From Halocaridina rubra (Eukaryota > Arthropoda > Malacostraca > Decapoda > Atyidae), in assembly GCA_037179515.1 (NCBI GenBank), contig JAXCGZ010016287.1:1-12500 (forward strand): a stretch of DNA of 12,500 bases. The letters run 5' to 3'. This document shows positions 8,770-12,500 of the stretch, piece by piece. The notes under the pieces were generated by a model. It made no database searches. It saw nothing but the letters and a program-made list of their open reading frames with translations, and was not told the DNA's origin. The number at the start of each line of letters is the position of its first letter. Positions within the stretch are counted from its first letter, which is position 1. The translations under genes were made by a program, and so were the position numbers.

Positions 8770-9678
8770 TGTGGTGATCTGTCTATCACACACAGTCATT
8801 AGTTATACCTTGTGTGTGTTTTATTGTAATACCATAAGTAATATTGTGCATCTACCTACATGAATATATTCGTTTGAAAGACTATATTATAACAATCATT
8901 TATTTTGTCATTAATTTCATCATTTTCTCATGAATAAATGGGATTAGTTTGTAAAGCTAATCTAAATCTTAGGAAATCCTTAATTATGTAAAATACGATA
9001 GAAATTATATACTTTTATTTTAGAATGTGATGCTCGTCTGATTTGTTTACAGAACGGACGAGGACTCTCTCTGAGGACAGCATCAGGTGATGACCTATTG
9101 TTAGAGACTCGTAAAATTCGTGTAAATTTACGAGCCTCCCATTTCGCCCCTTGGACTAGTGCTGTCGAATTTGTCAAGCAGTGACTGTTTCAATATTGTA
9201 TAAAGTTTTTGGATTTTGAACAATTATTATTTCGTTATTGTGTTGTTTATTTTGATGTGTCCAGCAGTCGTGCCTGGAGCTATAACTCTTTGTTATTTTT
9301 GTAAAATGTAACCTTTTCTTTTGGGCTGAAATATTGCTCCATTATAATATTAATTTTTTTTCAATATATTTTTATATTTTATTGATGAGTCTTTCATTTA
9401 AGCCTGGATTTATGCAGTGTTCAGTTAATATTATTTAGTGTATTTGTGTTATTAACCAGTGGGAGTTCTCCACGAACTATTAAGCAAACGTAACTCATGC
9501 CCTTCCCCTTTAGTACCGTACAGTTTGTCTTATATTTAATTATAAGCCAGTAAGTTTTAGCCCAACTTTATTTGAAGTTGGTGGAGTAAATATTTTTGTG
9601 TACGGTAGCCTGCAAAAAACTGAGAGTAGACTATTCACTGACCAGGTGAGAGCAGGCATTCTGGGAATAGTCACCACA
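8770..9678 (+). repeat. Right (3') LTR
   Basis: A 909-bp LTR beginning TGTGGTGA and ending TCACCACA, an 8-bp terminal inverted repeat. It is about 99% identical to the left LTR. It keeps the full terminal inverted repeat that the left copy has partly lost, so it is the better guide to the intact LTR end. The TATA-like motif is at 9199-9205 and the hairpin at 9108-9134. Confidence 0.94.
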
Positions 9679-9683
9679 GTTTA
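9679..9683 (+). repeat. 5-bp target-site duplication, right (GTTTA)
   Basis: GTTTA directly follows the right LTR and matches 3628-3632 exactly, closing the BEL/Pao insertion. Confidence 0.85.
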
Positions 9684-10212
<529 letters not shown>

Positions 10213-10418
10213 AATAGAGTTCACACGAAAGAGCCCTATGCTTGTAACCCTCCGTCTCATTTTTTTTTGTTTTAATTCTCTGACACCTAATATTTGTCCT
10301 TAAAACTATGACTGCATTTAGCATTTGCTGTCTCCTTACTTAGCGAGATACAATTACTAAGTATTCTTAGTCTAAAAAATAGTACTTCCTCACATTCTAA
10401 AAAGAAGTATTCTTTCGG
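10213..10418. other. Intergenic DNA, no gene seen
   Basis: About 200 bp of mixed sequence with a T-run at 10260-10268. A minus-strand open frame overlaps it (10287-10547), but its composition and content show no known domain. Confidence 0.5.
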
Positions 10419-10523
10419 ACGTGACACATGAGACGTGTCACGCCACTTATGTGCAAAAGGTTTCATAATTTCCGGATGTTCATTTTCAACTGCCATGCCA
10501 CGTGGTATGCCACGTGCGACGTG
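10419..10523. promoter_or_regulatory. Cluster of ACGTG motifs with palindromes
   Basis: Five ACGTG words occur in 105 bp (10419, 10433, 10500, 10512 and 10519 as starts), two of them as full CACGTG E-boxes (10499-10504 and 10511-10516). The first two lie around an 8-bp perfect inverted repeat: CGTGACAC at 10420-10427 and GTGTCACG at 10435-10442 with a 7-nt loop. CCACGTGG (10498-10505) is itself a palindrome. CACGTG and RCGTG are known cores for bHLH and bHLH-PAS factors. No adjacent gene is visible, so a regulatory role is inference; it may instead be part of an unrecognised repeat. Confidence 0.35.
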
Positions 10524-10629
10524 CCACTTTGGTGTGAAAGCGGCCACATTGCTAACTTAAATAAGCAACGTAATCCTAGTGATAAATTTGAAGTGAACCG
10601 TTTCAGTTTTTCAGTGCTCTTTTGTTTTT

Positions 10630-10656
10630 TATTATTATTATTGTTGATACTGTGTA

Positions 10657-10717
<61 letters not shown>

Positions 10718-10750
10718 ATTATTATTATTATTTTTATTATTATTATTACT
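10630..10750. repeat. (ATT)n microsatellite, interrupted
   Basis: ATT repeats with a break at 10642-10657 and several single-base interruptions. Poly-Leu (plus) and poly-Asn (minus) frames through it are artefacts. Confidence 0.94.
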
Positions 10751-11503
<753 letters not shown>

Positions 11504-12500
11504 TTAATGGCCACCAAAGTGAGGATAACGAGCAAGAATAACACCAAGGTTGTCATCATGAAGCAAAATCGAGGAGATCTGTATTAAGTTCTGACCTCGT
11601 GGTAAAACATCTCTCACTGTGGGGCACTGAAGACAGTTGTCAAGAGTGTTAGCATTAGGACGGTCGCATAATTACAGGAGGTGTACTGTGGCATATCTAG
11701 AGTCTGGGAGACCTGCCATAAAGGCCGATACCCCATTCTGAGCCGAGCACTAACTACATTGTTTTTCCGCACCATTAACCCGCGTCTGCGATACTTGTAG
11801 CGACTGTGAAGAAGTGGTCATGGTGCTGTATGGACACACTGTGGGCCCTCTCCCCATCCCTGTGCTGGACCGTCATGGCAAACCCAGTTGAGTAGATGAT
11901 GTTATGTAGGCATCGGAGGGAGGGCTCAGCATCCACAGCATGCCCATCCAGCATACAGGCCGCCTTGGCAAGACGATCCGCTGTGTCGTTGCCAGTCAGC
12001 CCAACGTGAGTGGGCGTCCATACAAACGACACAACAAGAGAAGCATCCCGAGCGGCAGTGAGGCGACATAGTATATCTCCCACAGCAAGGCCACAGACGG
12101 GCATTGGCGAGGATAGGGCACGTAGGGCCGATTGTGAGTCACAAATTATTACCCCATTCACTCGTCGTCGAACAAGGAGAGTCACGGCATCCATGGTGGC
12201 ATTCAGTTCACAGTAGGTGGAGCTCGACGAGGTGGGTAGTCTACGGCCAATCCATGAATCAGCCGGCGCAGAAGGCTCCATGGTGGGGGAAAACACAGCA
12301 CATGCCGCCCTCCCTTCTGCTTGCTCAGAACCATCAACATAGACGTGGTGCGCTGCAGAGACGGACGTGGACACATCAGCGATAGTCTCCAGAGCTAACT
12401 GTCTCTGCAGGGGGGGATAGACATCTTTCGAGGTCGGTGTAAAAGTGACAGCGGGGAGGGGGACACGCTAGGGTGGTAAATCTGGGTCAGCCGCCTGCAC
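11504..12500 (-). pseudogene. Non-LTR retrotransposon ORF2 C-terminus: RNase H domain and cysteine motif, degraded
   Basis: RNase H that would remove the RNA strand after target-primed reverse transcription. The longest open stretch is 12374-11775, with catalytic positions in order: VYVDGS (Asp14 from 12374), YCELNA (Glu56), ICDSQSAL (Asp79), and WTPTHVG followed by GNDTADRLAK (His123, Asp133). All four acidic residues are kept. The frame extends upstream to the window edge with one TAG (12470-12468) in LPP-stop-RVPLP, probably a former Trp. It stops at TAA 11772-11774. The adjacent frame carries the RLRMGYRPLW segment, and after another shift near 11665-11675 comes LCDRPNANTLDNCLQCP and a C-terminus ending ARYPHFGGH at the TAA 11506-11504. 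The cysteine region resembles the C-terminal CCHC of such LINEs with the His replaced. Confidence 0.8.

Larger units (their letters stand above)
3633..9678 (+). mobile_element. BEL/Pao-type LTR retrotransposon, near-complete outline, coding region degraded
   Basis: This element of about 6.05 kb runs in the order LTR, candidate PBS, gag, protease, RT, partial RNase H, integrase remnant, PPT and LTR. Superfamily assignment rests on the DUF1759-like gag, the retropepsin followed by a DUF1758-like region with VIGADYY, a Pao-type RT, and RNase H reading HIFCDSSKVAYG. A 5-bp TSD (GTTTA) flanks it. The LTRs are about 99% identical, so the insertion is recent. BEL/Pao elements normally carry one long gag-pol frame. 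Here that frame is broken by a nested SINE, several frame changes, a stop codon and two deletions that remove most of RNase H and the integrase core. This copy cannot make integrase and would need help from an intact relative to move. Confidence 0.93.

Noticed and set aside
10287..10547. 86-codon minus-strand frame with mixed composition
   Set aside because: No recognisable domain, no convincing start, and its GC-richer part is the ACGTG/palindrome cluster. A real small gene cannot be excluded but is unsupported.
12010..12385. Plus-strand frames opposite the RNase H domain
   Set aside because: They are antisense shadows of the minus-strand RNase H, which has the catalytic motifs.

Overview
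This window looks like repeat-dense intergenic DNA from an arthropod, most plausibly a decapod crustacean such as a penaeid shrimp. That placement is inferred from the very long (AT)n, (ATT)n and (CT/GA)n microsatellites, the metazoan BEL/Pao and RNase H-bearing non-LTR retroelements, and the lack of any recognisable host exon. No conventional host gene, tRNA gene, rRNA gene or CRISPR array can be supported. Everything protein-like belongs to retroelements, and all of it is broken.

Layout. Positions 1-3300 are AT-rich DNA with huge dinucleotide and trinucleotide arrays: (AT)n at 272-349, 673-819, 1811-1898 and 3000-3099, (ATT)n at 428-508 and 532-609, and (CT)n at 2212-2318 and 2949-2972. Positions 3329-3590 hold a candidate short insertion flanked by an imperfect 15/16-bp direct repeat. 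Positions 3633-9678 are a BEL/Pao LTR retrotransposon (about 6.05 kb) bounded by a 5-bp target-site duplication (GTTTA). Its LTRs of 907 and 909 bp differ at only about 8 substitutions and 2 indels by my manual alignment. It has a candidate primer-binding site, a purine-rich PPT, and gag (DUF1759-like plus CCHC knuckles), aspartic protease, Pao-type RT and remnants of RNase H and integrase. Positions 9684-11086 are AT-rich DNA with (AT)n, (ATT)n and a cluster of ACGTG motifs. Positions 11185-12500, on the minus strand, are the 3' part of an RNase H-bearing non-LTR retrotransposon (I/Nimb/R1/Jockey-like) whose (ATAAA)-type tail directly abuts a 98-bp (GA)n array.

What stands out. The BEL/Pao copy is young by LTR identity, yet its coding region is heavily damaged. 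A tRNA-derived SINE (5872-6070, minus strand) with a perfect 18-bp TSD interrupts gag. There are frame changes near 6355, near 6805-6825 and in an A6 run at 8568-8573, and a TGA stop at 7212-7214. One internal deletion fuses the start of RNase H to the end of the integrase zinc-binding region, and the whole integrase catalytic core is missing. The copy therefore cannot supply its own integrase. Either it decayed quickly after insertion, or it belongs to a defective lineage mobilised in trans by intact relatives. I found no evidence for a new host-encoded system. The interest lies in the nested elements, the possible trans-mobilised deletion derivative and the link between microsatellites and element tails.
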